Shown piece by piece: positions 41,378 to 50,617 of a DNA stretch of 64,000 bases. The stretch covers positions 1-64,000 of the forward strand of contig NZ_JAFJSY010000010.1 of the NCBI RefSeq assembly GCF_019857225.1. The letters run 5' to 3'. The translations under genes and the position numbers were made by a program. This DNA is from Streptomyces plumbidurans. GTDB lineage: Bacteria; Actinomycetota; Actinomycetes; Streptomycetales; Streptomycetaceae. Every line of letters starts with the position of its first letter. Within the stretch, counting starts at the first letter, position 1. Below the pieces are notes generated by a model that saw only the letters and a list, made by a program, of their open reading frames with translations, made no database searches and was not told where the DNA came from.

Positions 41378-42799
41378 GTGGGCCGGCTCAGATGGCTGCC
41401 GGTCCTCCGGCGGCCCGGGCTGGTCTCCTTGCGCACGACCTTCGCCGTGTCGTTCGCGGCGGTCACCGCCGCCGTCACGGTGCTGGTCGGCGTGCTGTCG
41501 TACAGCGCGGCCGCCCGGCTGGTCCGCGTCGACCAGGAGTCGGTGTTCGACCAGGTCGTGCAGGACGTACGGGACGAGGTGCGCCAGCACCGGATGACGC
41601 CGGAGGACTTCTCCTCGTCCGCGCCGGGGCACGACGTGGTGCGGCCCGCCCGGACGGACGTACAGGTGCTGGGGCCGGACGGCGACGTCGTCGACCCGGG
41701 CAGGCCCGCCCTGCCGGTCACGGCCGCCGACCGCTCCGTCGTGGCGAGCCGTACCGCTGGGAAGATGGTCGAGCACAAGGACGTCGACGTCGCCGCGGAC
41801 GTCTACCGCGTCGCCACCGTCTCGCTCGGCGCCGGGCGGGGCGCGGTGCAGGTCGCGCAGGAGTTCAGCGACACCGAGGACCTGCTGCGGGCACTGCAGC
41901 AGCGCACGCTGATCCTGATGGGTGCGGTGGTGGTCGGTGCGGGTCTGTTCGGCTGGTGGCTGGCCCGGCGCATCACCCGCCGGCTGATCATCCTGACCTC
42001 GGCCGCCGAGGACGTGGCCCGCACCCGCCGGCTCGGCATCCAGGTGCCCGTCACCGGCTACGACGAGGTGGGCCGGCTCGGCCGCGCCTTCGACCGCATG
42101 CTGGGCCGCCTCGCCCAGTCGGAGGAGGACCAGCGCCGCCTGGTCCAGGACGCGGGCCACGAACTGCGCACACCGCTCACCTCGCTGCGTACGAACATCT
42201 CCCTGCTGCGCCGGATCGACGAACTGCCGCCCGCCGCGCGCGAGGACCTGGTCGCCGACCTCGGCCAGGAGGCGCGCGAACTGACCGACCTGGTCAACGA
42301 GTTGGTGGACCTGGCCGCGGGCCAGTCCGACAGCGAGCCCCCGCAGCGGGTGGACCTCGCCGAGATCGCCGAGGACGTCGCGGGGCTCGCCCGGCGCCGT
42401 ACCGGCCGCGAGGTCAGGGTGCGGGCGAGCGGCGACACGACGACCGACGGGCGGCCGGGAATGCTGCAGCGCGCGATGTCCAACCTGGTCGAGAACGCGG
42501 CCAAGTTCGACCGCGACGGCACGGGCCCCATCGAGATCGCCGTCCTCGGCCCCGCCCGCCCGGGCACGGTCCGCGTCGAGGTCCTCGACCGCGGCCCCGG
42601 CGTCGCCGACTGCGACCTGCTCCGCATCTTCGACCGCTTCTACCGCGCAACCGACGCCCGCTCCCTCCCCGGCTCCGGCCTCGGCCTCTCGATCGTCCGC
42701 GAGGTCGCCACGGCTCACGGCGGCGCCCCGTTCGCCTTCCGCCGCGAGGGCGGGGGATCGGTGATCGGGTTCTCGGTGGTGGGGGTGCCTCCGGCCTGA
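41378..42799 (+). CDS. Sensor histidine kinase
   Basis: A 473-residue membrane kinase. The order is one N-terminal membrane helix (TTFAVSFAAVTAAVTVLVGV), an extracytoplasmic sensor of about 130 residues, a second membrane helix (LILMGAVVVGAGLFGWWLA), HAMP, HisKA with the phosphorylated H261 (DAGHELRTPLTSL), and HATPase_c (NLVENAAKFD; DRGPGV; GSGLGLSIVREVA). GTG 41378 directly follows the response-regulator stop. It resembles MprB/CseC-type envelope-stress kinases, but the signal is unknown. Confidence 0.94.
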   Translation: MGRLRWLPVLRRPGLVSLRTTFAVSFAAVTAAVTVLVGVLSYSAAARLVRVDQESVFDQVVQDVRDEVRQHRMTPEDFSSSAPGHDVVRPARTDVQVLGPDGDVVDPGRPALPVTAADRSVVASRTAGKMVEHKDVDVAADVYRVATVSLGAGRGAVQVAQEFSDTEDLLRALQQRTLILMGAVVVGAGLFGWWLARRITRRLIILTSAAEDVARTRRLGIQVPVTGYDEVGRLGRAFDRMLGRLAQSEEDQRRLVQDAGHELRTPLTSLRTNISLLRRIDELPPAAREDLVADLGQEARELTDLVNELVDLAAGQSDSEPPQRVDLAEIAEDVAGLARRRTGREVRVRASGDTTTDGRPGMLQRAMSNLVENAAKFDRDGTGPIEIAVLGPARPGTVRVEVLDRGPGVADCDLLRIFDRFYRATDARSLPGSGLGLSIVREVATAHGGAPFAFRREGGGSVIGFSVVGVPPA

Positions 42800-42861
42800 G
42801 GGTCGGGTGCGAGACTGGCGGGCGCGCCGGAAGAGCCGTCCGGTGCGTTGGGGGGGAGCCC

Positions 42862-43359
42862 GTGGGCAGGCCAAGAAGCAGGACCCGTATCGCCACCGTC
42901 CTGGCCCTCGCAGGCCTGGCCGCCGGGGCCGTCCTCGCCGCCCGTACGGTCAACTCGCCCACCCACGGCGTACGTTCGGCACCCGGCGCAAACACCCCGG
43001 AGTGCCGCCGGGTCGTGCGGGAGTACCCGGCCCGGCTCGCGGGACTGAAGCGCACGGACACCGGCGGGCCCGGCGTGGCCGTGTGGGGCGACGGCGCGAT
43101 CACCGCCCGCTGCGGACTCGAACCACCCGCCCCGACCACCGACGCCTGCGTGACCGTGAACGACGTCGCCTGGGTGTGGCGGCCGCACTCGGCGAACCGT
43201 GAACGACTCCTCGTCACCTACGGCCGTGACCCCGCCGTGGAACTCACCGTCTCCGGACGGGTCGCCGCCGTGGACGAGGTCCTGGTGCAACTCAGCGCTC
43301 TCGTGAAGCCGATCGCGAGCAGGTCGAACTGCATAGGCGAGGACGACGTGGCGGGGTAA
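42862..43359 (+). CDS. DUF3515 family membrane-anchored protein
   Basis: A 165-residue protein. A basic N terminus (GRPRSRTRIA) precedes a hydrophobic segment (TVLALAGLAAGAVLAA), then a DUF3515 extracytoplasmic domain: CRRVVREYPARLAG, GVAVWGDGAITARCGLEPPA, VNDVAWVWRPHSANRERLLV and a TYGRDPAVELTV motif. The function of the family is unknown. GTG 42862 has a GGGGGGAG upstream. It follows the kinase by 62 bp and may be co-transcribed. Confidence 0.85.
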   Translation: MGRPRSRTRIATVLALAGLAAGAVLAARTVNSPTHGVRSAPGANTPECRRVVREYPARLAGLKRTDTGGPGVAVWGDGAITARCGLEPPAPTTDACVTVNDVAWVWRPHSANRERLLVTYGRDPAVELTVSGRVAAVDEVLVQLSALVKPIASRSNCIGEDDVAG

Positions 43360-43394
43360 CGCCGTGTCTCACGGACGGCTGCCGCGGCCCTCGT

Positions 43395-43751
43395 TCAGCG
43401 GGCGGCGTCAGGGGCGCCGTCGCCCCCACCGGCATCCGCCCGCCACGTCATGGTCACGCTCATGTGCGCCTCCGCGCCGGACTTGGCGATGACGGCGCCG
43501 AACTCGGCGTTGAACTGCATGCCGAACTCCAGGCTGACCTCGTCCGGACGGCTCGGCATGTCCCGCAGCCGCCGCAGGGCGGACGAAGCCGCCGTCCGGA
43601 TACGGTCGATGCCCTCCTCGAACGAGGTGGCCGCGTCGGCGACGGCGTTGCCCAGCCGGGACACCTCCACCACGCCCGGTTCGTCCCCCGCGACCTCCAT
43701 GACCACGTAGCCGTCGCCGTCCTCCGACGGAAACCTCACCAACTGCGCCAT
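43395..43751 (-). CDS. Trypco1-domain protein (CU044_2847 family)
   Basis: A 118-residue protein spanning one domain. Segments VRFPSEDGDGYVVMEV, GVVEVSR, SFEEGIDRIRTAASSALRRL and DEVSLEFGMQFNAEFGAVIA then SVTMTWRA match the trypsin-co-occurring domain 1 (Trypco1) pattern. Such proteins occur with trypsin-like peptidases in actinobacterial NTP-dependent conflict systems, where they are thought to recruit or restrain the peptidase. A trypsin-EAD2 gene is present 9.6 kb downstream in the same island. ATG 43751 has AAGGGGG upstream. It is divergent from the small peptide gene. Confidence 0.85.
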   Translation of the reverse strand: MAQLVRFPSEDGDGYVVMEVAGDEPGVVEVSRLGNAVADAATSFEEGIDRIRTAASSALRRLRDMPSRPDEVSLEFGMQFNAEFGAVIAKSGAEAHMSVTMTWRADAGGGDGAPDAAR

Positions 43752-43896
43752 GTCCCTGCCCCCTTCGGCTTCCCCGTACGGGCCCGCACGGGCCCCACGC
43801 TGTATGACCTGCGGCCGTCTTCCGCTCGCGAGCCAATGCAGCCACCATGGAAGCGCACCCGAGCCGCCAAACCACCACGTCAGGGGGAACCACGGT

Positions 43897-44109
43897 ATGG
43901 CAGAGTCTGCGAAGGACTTCTGTTCCGACCTGCTCGATCTGTCTGGGATCTCTTTGGCGGAGCTGCACTCGAGCGACGATCCGGCGCTGCGGCGGGCGTT
44001 GAGTCGGGCCGAGCACCGGGCCAGCCTGGCCTTCGGAACGCTCAACGAATCCAACAGCGAGGAGATGAGATTCCTGCGCGAGCGCGGGCAGGGTCAGCGG
44101 CGACCGTGA
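43897..44109 (+). CDS. FxSxx-like candidate precursor peptide
   Basis: A 70-residue protein. The region FCSDLLDLSGISLAELHSSD and DDPALRRALSRAEHR has the LxxIxLxxLxxxDDxxLRxxLxR leader pattern of FxSxx-COOH (FxsA) proteins. Unlike those, it does not end in FxSxx. An FGTLN (F-x-T-x-x) occurs internally at residues 46-50, and about 20 residues follow, rich in Glu/Arg and ending QGQRRP. GGGGGAA precedes ATG 43897. Its TGA overlaps the GTG of the HExxH gene (GTGA), so peptide and modifying enzyme are coupled. The precursor role is inferred. Confidence 0.65.
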   Translation: MAESAKDFCSDLLDLSGISLAELHSSDDPALRRALSRAEHRASLAFGTLNESNSEEMRFLRERGQGQRRP

Positions 44110-46019
44110 CCGGCCGCTCGCTCGACGTCCACCGGGTGTCCCGGGAGTCGCTCAGGGCCATCGCGGCGGGCCGCGCGGACGAGACCGACCTGCACCTGCT
44201 GCGCTCCGCCCAGCGCAGCCAGCTCCTTCTGGTGCTGCGCGCCCTGCTGGACCACGCCGATGAATCGGCTGGGCGTGTCCGGCATCCCGGTGGTACACCG
44301 TCGGCGAAGGACGCCTGGCAGCTGCTGTGCACGGCCCAGCGGCAGGCGCCCGACGCGGTCGAGTGCGTGCTCTCGGACCCCGCCGTCATGGCGTGGGCGC
44401 TGCGCCTGCTCAGACGCCTGGGCGGATCCGCCGGCACACCGGCCCGCGTGCCGCTGTGGGCCGACCTCGGCCAGTTCCAGGCGCTGGCCGCCGCGGCTGT
44501 CCTGCGCGCCCGGATCCCGGCCGTGCTCCGGGTGCCCGCCCACCGGGGCACCGTCTGGCTCCCCGGCCTGGGAGTGGCGGGCCCGGTGGCACGGCGTCGG
44601 TGGAGCGTGGCGGAGATCCGGGTGGAGCCGGACGGCGCCGTCGTACAGGGGGAACTCGCGACCGTACGCCTGCCCGGCTCCCTGGTCGCACAGGCGCCGG
44701 GATGGCGTCCGCTGCATGTGCTGGACGGTCTGACGAGCCGTCCGGACGGGGACCTGGCCGACGGGGCGCCATGGCTGGACACGGTGACCCCGCACCGCGA
44801 CTTCAACCGGTACCCGAAGGCGCCGGGCCGGCTCGCGCAGCGCCGATTACGGTCGTGGGAGGGGCGCCTGACCGAGGCGTACGCCCTCCTGGACCGGGAG
44901 TCGGAACCGGACGCCGCGGCGCTGCGGGCGCTTGTCAGATCACTGGTGCCCAGGCCGTTCCAGACCGCGCGGGGCGGCCTGGTGGCCAGCGCGTCGTCGG
45001 TGGACTCCTTCGGCGCCATCACGCTGTCCCTGCCGTACGACGCGACGCAGACGGCCGCCGTCCTGGTCCACGAAACCCGGCACCAGCAGCTGAACGCGCT
45101 GCTCAGCATGGTGCGACTGGTCCGCGCCCCCGAGGACGTGCCGGACCGCCCGCAGGCGCAGCGGCTCTACTACGCCCCGTGGCGCAGTGACCCCAGACCG
45201 GCGCTCGGAGTGCTGCACGGGCTTTTCGCGTTCTCCGGGGTGGCGCGGTTCTGGCGGACACACCGCGGATACGTGAAGGGGACCGAGGCGCAGCGTGCCG
45301 ACTTCGAGTTCGCCGTGCTCAGGGAGCAGTTGCAGGAGGCGGCCACCGGGCTCCTGGCCGAGGACGAACTGACCGAAGGGGGCCGGTTGTTCGCGGGGGA
45401 GATAGCGGAACTCGTCCAGCAGTGGCAGAAGGACGACGTGGCCGCGCTTCCCGGCCGGCTGGCCGGCGACTACTGCGCGCTGCGTCGCGCCGTCTGGCGG
45501 GCGAGGCACCTGGAGATCGCCCAGCCCGAGGCCGAGCGGTTCGCCGGCGCCTGGGCGGCCGGGGCACCGGCCCCCGCCGTGCCGCCGTCGGTCCTGCGCC
45601 CTCGCCTGGATCTGGTCCGGCTGGACGTGTTCGGGCCGCTGGCCCGATACCGCCTGTCGGAGCCGAAACGCTTCTTCCGTGAGCGCGGGCAGGCGGAAGC
45701 CGGCGAGGATCCGGTGCGCCGGGCCGAATACGCCCTGATCGCGGGGGACGCTCAGCAAGCCGCGCGCTGGTACGGCGAGTTGACCGAGAACGACCCGCAC
45801 AACGTCGAAGCCTGGATCGGCGCAGCGCTGGCCCAGCCGGCGCACGTTCGGTCGACGGGCCGTACGGTGCTGCTGGCCCGACCCGAAGTGGTGGCCGGCG
45901 TGTCGCGGGCCGTCGCCGCCGCCGGAGGCGATCCTCCCGACCTGTTTCGCCTGGCCGCCTGGTTGGGCGGAGCCGTTTCCGGCCCCGCCTGGGCAGCACA
46001 CGGCGTGTGGATGGGCTAG
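44106..46019 (+). CDS. HExxH-motif putative peptide beta-hydroxylase
   Basis: A 637-residue protein. The HExxH motif is VLVHETRHQQLNALL (H322-E323-T-R-H326), in a central domain that starts about residue 280 (DSFGAITLSLPYDATQTAAV). The N-terminal part (LHLLRSAQRSQLLLVLRALL) is unassigned and the C-terminal 100 residues look like a TPR-like helical region (AEYALIAGDAQQAARWYGEL). This layout matches the HEXXH-domain proteins of FxSxx systems, reported to be alpha-ketoglutarate-dependent peptide beta-hydroxylases rather than proteases. The peptide upstream is the probable substrate. Its stop overlaps the FxsT stop on the other strand. Confidence 0.8.
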   Translation: MTGRSLDVHRVSRESLRAIAAGRADETDLHLLRSAQRSQLLLVLRALLDHADESAGRVRHPGGTPSAKDAWQLLCTAQRQAPDAVECVLSDPAVMAWALRLLRRLGGSAGTPARVPLWADLGQFQALAAAAVLRARIPAVLRVPAHRGTVWLPGLGVAGPVARRRWSVAEIRVEPDGAVVQGELATVRLPGSLVAQAPGWRPLHVLDGLTSRPDGDLADGAPWLDTVTPHRDFNRYPKAPGRLAQRRLRSWEGRLTEAYALLDRESEPDAAALRALVRSLVPRPFQTARGGLVASASSVDSFGAITLSLPYDATQTAAVLVHETRHQQLNALLSMVRLVRAPEDVPDRPQAQRLYYAPWRSDPRPALGVLHGLFAFSGVARFWRTHRGYVKGTEAQRADFEFAVLREQLQEAATGLLAEDELTEGGRLFAGEIAELVQQWQKDDVAALPGRLAGDYCALRRAVWRARHLEIAQPEAERFAGAWAAGAPAPAVPPSVLRPRLDLVRLDVFGPLARYRLSEPKRFFRERGQAEAGEDPVRRAEYALIAGDAQQAARWYGELTENDPHNVEAWIGAALAQPAHVRSTGRTVLLARPEVVAGVSRAVAAAGGDPPDLFRLAAWLGGAVSGPAWAAHGVWMG

Positions 46020-49000
46020 AGCGACATCAGGTCGATGTCGGCATTGGCCCGCAGGCCCTTCTCGGCGTCGAGCGTCGCGGGGTGGGAAGGGCCCAGTTCG
46101 TTCCGGTACCGGTCAAGGGCCGCGGCGTACAGCCGCTCGCTCTCCTCGGTGCGGCGCAGTGCCTTCATGTCGTAGCTCAGATTGAGCTGGACGGCCAGGT
46201 TCGCCGGGTGGTTCTCGCGCAGCTGCGCCGACTCCTCGGCAACGGTCTCGTCGATGGCGCAGGCCTCCTCGGGCCGGCCGAGGGCGAAGTGGTCGCTGGC
46301 GAGGTTCATACGGGCGAGCAGCGTACGAGGGTGTACGGGACCGAGCGTGCGGGTGAGCCCGTCGACCGTCTCGAGATCCAGCTCCAGCGCGGCCTCGGGC
46401 TGCCCGAGCAGCCGGAGGGTCACCGCGAGGTTCATCGCGCAGCCGTAACTGTGCGGATGTTCCCGGCCGTACTTGCCGCGGTGCTGTTCCAGCACCTCCT
46501 CGCCCAGCGCGCGCGACTCCTGGAGCTTGCCGATCTGACGCAGGTCGTTGGCGTGGCTGACGGCCATCAGCAGGTAGTTCCGGCTGTCGCTGCCGAAGAT
46601 GTTGCGGACCAGTTCGAGGTAGCGGCGCGACAGCGCGTACGCGCCGTCGTGGTCGCCCATCTTGCGGCGGGTCACACAACGGCTGCGGTTCACCAGGGCG
46701 GTGAAGGGGTGCTGCTCACCCAGCTTCTCGGTGACCTCCTCGGCCAGGAGCTCGATCCCCTCCAGCGCCTCCTCGTACCGGCCGACCTCCTGCAGGTCGA
46801 GCAGATAGGCGTCCCGGGTGGACAGGGTGTAGGTGTGGTCCTCGCCCAGCACCTCGATTCTGCGCTGCCAGGTGTCGTAGTCGAGTTCCCGCGCCTTCTC
46901 CGAGTCACCGGCCAGGCGCAGACTCACGGCGTAGTTGTGGGCGGCCAGGAGGGTGGCCGGGTCCTCCGCGCCGAACTCCCGGCGGCTGATCTCGTAGACC
47001 TGCTGGTCCATTTCCCGCGCCGCCTGGAACATGCCCCGCAGGCGGTGGTGGACCGCCAGGAAGCTCTGGGCCTGCATGGTGTCCTCGTGCGACTCGCCGA
47101 GGACCCGGCGAAAGCGCTCCACGAGCCCGGACTGCATCTCGTACGCCCGGTCGAGGGCGATGCCCTGATCGCTCAGTGCCTGGGCGATCTGCTGGTCGAT
47201 GGCGAGGACCTCCTCGTGGTCGTCGCCCAGGCGCTCGTGCCAGATGCCCGCGGCGGCCTCGCCCAGTTCCAGCGCCTCCTCGTGCTGGCCGCGGGCGCGC
47301 AGGAACTGCACCTCGTTGAGGACGAGTCGGCGCACCCAGGGGTCCTCGCACTCCACCGCGTTGGAGGCCCTCAGGTGGCTCAGCAGCGAGGAGTAGCGCG
47401 GCCAGAAGGCGGCGCGGCGCGGATTGCGCGGGTCGGCGTGCGCCAGCAGCTGGTGCGCCGCATGCCGCATCGTCGCCTGCTCCTGCTGGTTCATCTGCTC
47501 GATCAGCACGCGCTGCACCAGTCGGTGCATCTGCACCGTGTTCTGGCGGTGGTCGATGCGGGCCAGGGCGTAGCGGCCGATCTCGCGTACCGCACGGCCG
47601 AGTTTGACCGGGTCGTCCAGGGCGGACTGGAGTTCCTGGGGGACCGTGATGCCGCGCACCGCCGAGAAGAGGTCCCACTCGATGGGTTCCGGCGCGAAGA
47701 ACGCGCAGACCTGCAGCAGCTGCAGCGCGTCGGGGCGGGTCTCGCGCAGGCGGCCCAGTGACACGTTCCACGCGGCGGCCACCGGCCGGTTGTAGTCGCC
47801 GGGCGGGTCGGAGCGCATGATCTCGGTGAAGTTGCGCTCGTACACCTCGAGGTACTGCTGCACCGGCATGCCCGTCTCGGCCAGCCAGACCGCGGCCTGC
47901 TCGACCGCCAGCGGCAGGTCGCCGAGGGCGGCGGCGAGGTGGTCGACGGCCTCGTCGGGGAGGTTCTGGCTCCGGCGGCGCAGCAGTGCGACGCTCTCCT
48001 CGCGGGCGAAGACGTCGACCTCCAGGGAGCTGACGTCGGTGGACCACTGCGAGTTGCGGGAGGTGACCACGATGCGTCCCGGACCGTCGCTGGGGAAGTA
48101 CTTGCGTACCTCCTTGGGGTTCTCCGCGTTGTCGAACACCAGCAGCCAGTCGCTGTACGGCTCGCCCCGGCGCAGGGCGTCCAGAACGGCGGGCACGGCG
48201 CTCATCTCGGAGCCCACCTGCAGGCCCATCTGCTCGCCCAGCTCGATCAGCGACTGGACGATCTGGCTCTCCTGCTCGGAGGGGACCCACCAGATCAGGC
48301 GGTACTCGCGGCTGTGCCGGTAGACGTACTCGATGGCGATCTGGGACTTGCCCACACCGCCCATGCCGTGCAGGGCCTCCGGCAGGACCGCGGCGACACC
48401 GCTGCGCAGTCTCTCCTGAAGCCGTTCCAGGAGGGTCTCGCGGCCCGTGAAGTTCCGGTTCCGTTGCGGTACGTTCCCCCAGATGCGGGGTGGGTCGTGC
48501 GGGCTTCGCGGACCCGGGGCAACGGGCAGACCGGCAGACACGGGGATGCCTCCTTGTCGTGGACGCGCAGGCGCTGGCGCAGACACAGGCGTGGGTGAGG
48601 GAGTCGTCGAGGTGGGCTGAACGGCGGCGGATGGCGGCACCGTGGGCGAAGTCCCCGTGGGGCGCGGGGTGTTCGCCGTGTCCGGGGCGGGAGGGGTTCG
48701 AGGCCCGGATCCTACCGTGCCCTCGGGTGGAATATGCAATTTTGCCTGCTTTTCACCGGATGTATACCCTGTTGGCGGCTTATGTACCGGCCCGGCCGGG
48801 CCACCGACGGCGGTGACCTGCCTGCCCGGTCGGGGGCCGCCGGTGCGCTGCAGAAGGCGGCCCAGATGGTTGGCGCGCGCGAGGTAGGGACCCGATACCG
48901 CGCACAGCGCCGTATAGAGATGAGATACGAACGGGCGCGTCTGTTCCGTCAACGGCGGGTCGGCGTGTTCGCCCTCCGCCGCCACGAGCGCCTCGCCGCC

Positions 49001-50617
49001 CTCGCCCCACAGCGCCTGAAGGCGCGGTCCGAGATGGTGCTGAATGCGGCGCAGCGCGTGGATCGTCTCCATCCGGCTGCCGAGGGCGAGCAGCTCCTCG
49101 CGTACGCCCTCCTCGAAGTCGAAGGAGACGCGATGGGCGTCCTCGACATCGGCCTCGCCGTCGGTGCGGCGCACCAGCCCCAGCAGCATGATCTCCGCGA
49201 GGTTCCAGAACTGCGCCTCCGGCAGCGCCTGTTGGAGCAGACGCATGACGGGCAGGTTGAGCGGAGCGGCCGCGAGTCGCTGGGCGAGGGTGTAGGCGGC
49301 CGGGGAGGCGGTGGCGCGAAAGCGGCGCACCATGGCGGCGGCCCGCCTGGCCCGCCGCACGGCCGAGGACCCGGCGGTGTTCTCCTCGGTGACGTCGTCC
49401 GGTGGCTCGGCCACCAGGTCGGACAGGTCCTCGGGGACGGGACCGACCGCCGCCGCGCGCACGTCCCGGCCCGGGGCGGTCCACAGCGCCGCGAGGTCGT
49501 GCCACTCGCCGCCCGCCGCGGCCACCAGCCGGGCCCAGCGGCCCAGCGAGGTCGGCCGCAGTTCGACGACGGGTACCGCGACGGCGTTCTGCGCGCCGGA
49601 CTCGGCGGCGTCGCGCGGCTGGAGCCCGAGAGGATCGGCGTGCGGGTGCTTCCAGTCGGCGTCGTAGGAACGGTTGGGCGCGGCGGGAGAAGCGGCCCGT
49701 AACCGGGTGCGGGTGACCGTGGGCAGGGTCAGGTCCCACAGCTGCTGGGGGAGCAGGCTCAGCACGGCGACGGGCGAGAGGCGGCCCAGCCGGTGCAGTG
49801 CCGAGGCGGCACGGCCGGTGCGCCAGGCGCCGTGGCCGCCGTCCGTCACCGCCAGCAGCATCTGCTGGTCGCCGGCGTGGATGTCGGGCGTGCGCATACC
49901 CTCCGGCGTGCCCTCGTTCAGATCCCAGCGGACCAGCCGCACGGTGCGGAACGCCGCGGTCTGCTCCATCAGTTCCGCGATCTGGCGGACCGTGTGCGAC
50001 CACAGCGCCATCGTGGGGCTCGCGTCCACCAGGAGCAGCAGGTCCAGGCGGCGTTCGGGAAGCGAACGGCACACCGGGGTCCACACGCCCGCCATCGCGG
50101 CCTGCTCGGCGGTCGCCTCCTCGTCCAGTTCCACCTCGTGGGGCGAGTCGCGGGACAGGCGCAGCGGCCGCAGTGACCTGCCGAGGGCCAGGGCGTCCGA
50201 CAGCCGGGGGGACGCGGGCCATCCCGACTGCTCGTGGTCCGTCTCCGCGCCGGCGCCCGGGATCGCCGACCCGCGCATCCGTGCCCGTACGGCCGACGGC
50301 AGCACGTCGAGCACCGGAAGCGCGTCGGCCGGCGGTTCGTCCCCGTCGGGCGCCGGGTCGTCGGGGTGGCGTCGGTCCTGTCCGCCGGACTGCGGCGGCC
50401 GGTCGTGTCGGTGCCCGGGCTGCCGGGGCCGCTCGCCGCGCTCACGTGCGGCCCGGCCGGGGGCGTCGAACAGCGGTACGGCCGCATCCTGGCAGGCCGC
50501 CAGATACAGCGCGTCGGCCAGCTCCGTCCAGGCGGGCAGCTCCTGGTCGGGGGCAGGCCGCGGCTCCCCCTGCGGCGGCGTGGCCGAGAAGGGCGGTTCG
50601 GGGGACGCCGACGTCAT
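46016..50617 (-). CDS. fxsT: SAV_2336-NB-ARC-TPR protein (FxSxx system TPR protein, FxsT-like)
   Basis: A 1,533-residue multidomain protein. Residues about 1-640 are a SAV_2336-type N-terminal domain (LDLLLLVDASPTMALWSHTV has a vWA-like metal-site look; LRPTSLGRWARLVAAAGG). A Pro/Thr-rich linker follows. An NB-ARC/STAND ATPase begins around residue 720, with P-loop LHGMGGVGKSQIAIEY (K757) and the Walker-B strand WLLVFDNAEN. The C-terminal 600 residues are tandem TPR units of the FxsT type. STAND ATPases switch on by oligomerising after sensing a signal, so this is the likely sensor/hub. ATG 50617 overlaps the MoxR stop (ATGA). It is the last gene of a four-gene operon. Confidence 0.88.
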   Translation of the reverse strand: MTSASPEPPFSATPPQGEPRPAPDQELPAWTELADALYLAACQDAAVPLFDAPGRAARERGERPRQPGHRHDRPPQSGGQDRRHPDDPAPDGDEPPADALPVLDVLPSAVRARMRGSAIPGAGAETDHEQSGWPASPRLSDALALGRSLRPLRLSRDSPHEVELDEEATAEQAAMAGVWTPVCRSLPERRLDLLLLVDASPTMALWSHTVRQIAELMEQTAAFRTVRLVRWDLNEGTPEGMRTPDIHAGDQQMLLAVTDGGHGAWRTGRAASALHRLGRLSPVAVLSLLPQQLWDLTLPTVTRTRLRAASPAAPNRSYDADWKHPHADPLGLQPRDAAESGAQNAVAVPVVELRPTSLGRWARLVAAAGGEWHDLAALWTAPGRDVRAAAVGPVPEDLSDLVAEPPDDVTEENTAGSSAVRRARRAAAMVRRFRATASPAAYTLAQRLAAAPLNLPVMRLLQQALPEAQFWNLAEIMLLGLVRRTDGEADVEDAHRVSFDFEEGVREELLALGSRMETIHALRRIQHHLGPRLQALWGEGGEALVAAEGEHADPPLTEQTRPFVSHLYTALCAVSGPYLARANHLGRLLQRTGGPRPGRQVTAVGGPAGPVHKPPTGYTSGEKQAKLHIPPEGTVGSGPRTPPAPDTANTPRPTGTSPTVPPSAAVQPTSTTPSPTPVSAPAPARPRQGGIPVSAGLPVAPGPRSPHDPPRIWGNVPQRNRNFTGRETLLERLQERLRSGVAAVLPEALHGMGGVGKSQIAIEYVYRHSREYRLIWWVPSEQESQIVQSLIELGEQMGLQVGSEMSAVPAVLDALRRGEPYSDWLLVFDNAENPKEVRKYFPSDGPGRIVVTSRNSQWSTDVSSLEVDVFAREESVALLRRRSQNLPDEAVDHLAAALGDLPLAVEQAAVWLAETGMPVQQYLEVYERNFTEIMRSDPPGDYNRPVAAAWNVSLGRLRETRPDALQLLQVCAFFAPEPIEWDLFSAVRGITVPQELQSALDDPVKLGRAVREIGRYALARIDHRQNTVQMHRLVQRVLIEQMNQQEQATMRHAAHQLLAHADPRNPRRAAFWPRYSSLLSHLRASNAVECEDPWVRRLVLNEVQFLRARGQHEEALELGEAAAGIWHERLGDDHEEVLAIDQQIAQALSDQGIALDRAYEMQSGLVERFRRVLGESHEDTMQAQSFLAVHHRLRGMFQAAREMDQQVYEISRREFGAEDPATLLAAHNYAVSLRLAGDSEKARELDYDTWQRRIEVLGEDHTYTLSTRDAYLLDLQEVGRYEEALEGIELLAEEVTEKLGEQHPFTALVNRSRCVTRRKMGDHDGAYALSRRYLELVRNIFGSDSRNYLLMAVSHANDLRQIGKLQESRALGEEVLEQHRGKYGREHPHSYGCAMNLAVTLRLLGQPEAALELDLETVDGLTRTLGPVHPRTLLARMNLASDHFALGRPEEACAIDETVAEESAQLRENHPANLAVQLNLSYDMKALRRTEESERLYAAALDRYRNELGPSHPATLDAEKGLRANADIDLMSL

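Noticed and set aside
40418..42874. 818-residue open frame on the minus strand
   Set aside because: Antisense shadow of the response regulator and histidine kinase, with low-complexity composition.
41392..43359. 655-residue frame overlapping the histidine kinase and running into the DUF3515 gene
   Set aside because: Its first part is an Arg/Gly/Pro-rich off-frame reading of the kinase; only the part after GTG 42862 is a real protein (DUF3515).
44106..46019. HExxH protein as a zinc metallopeptidase
   Set aside because: The HETRH motif alone could suggest a protease, but the domain layout and coupling to an FxSxx-like peptide fit the putative peptide hydroxylase family better. Activity remains untested.
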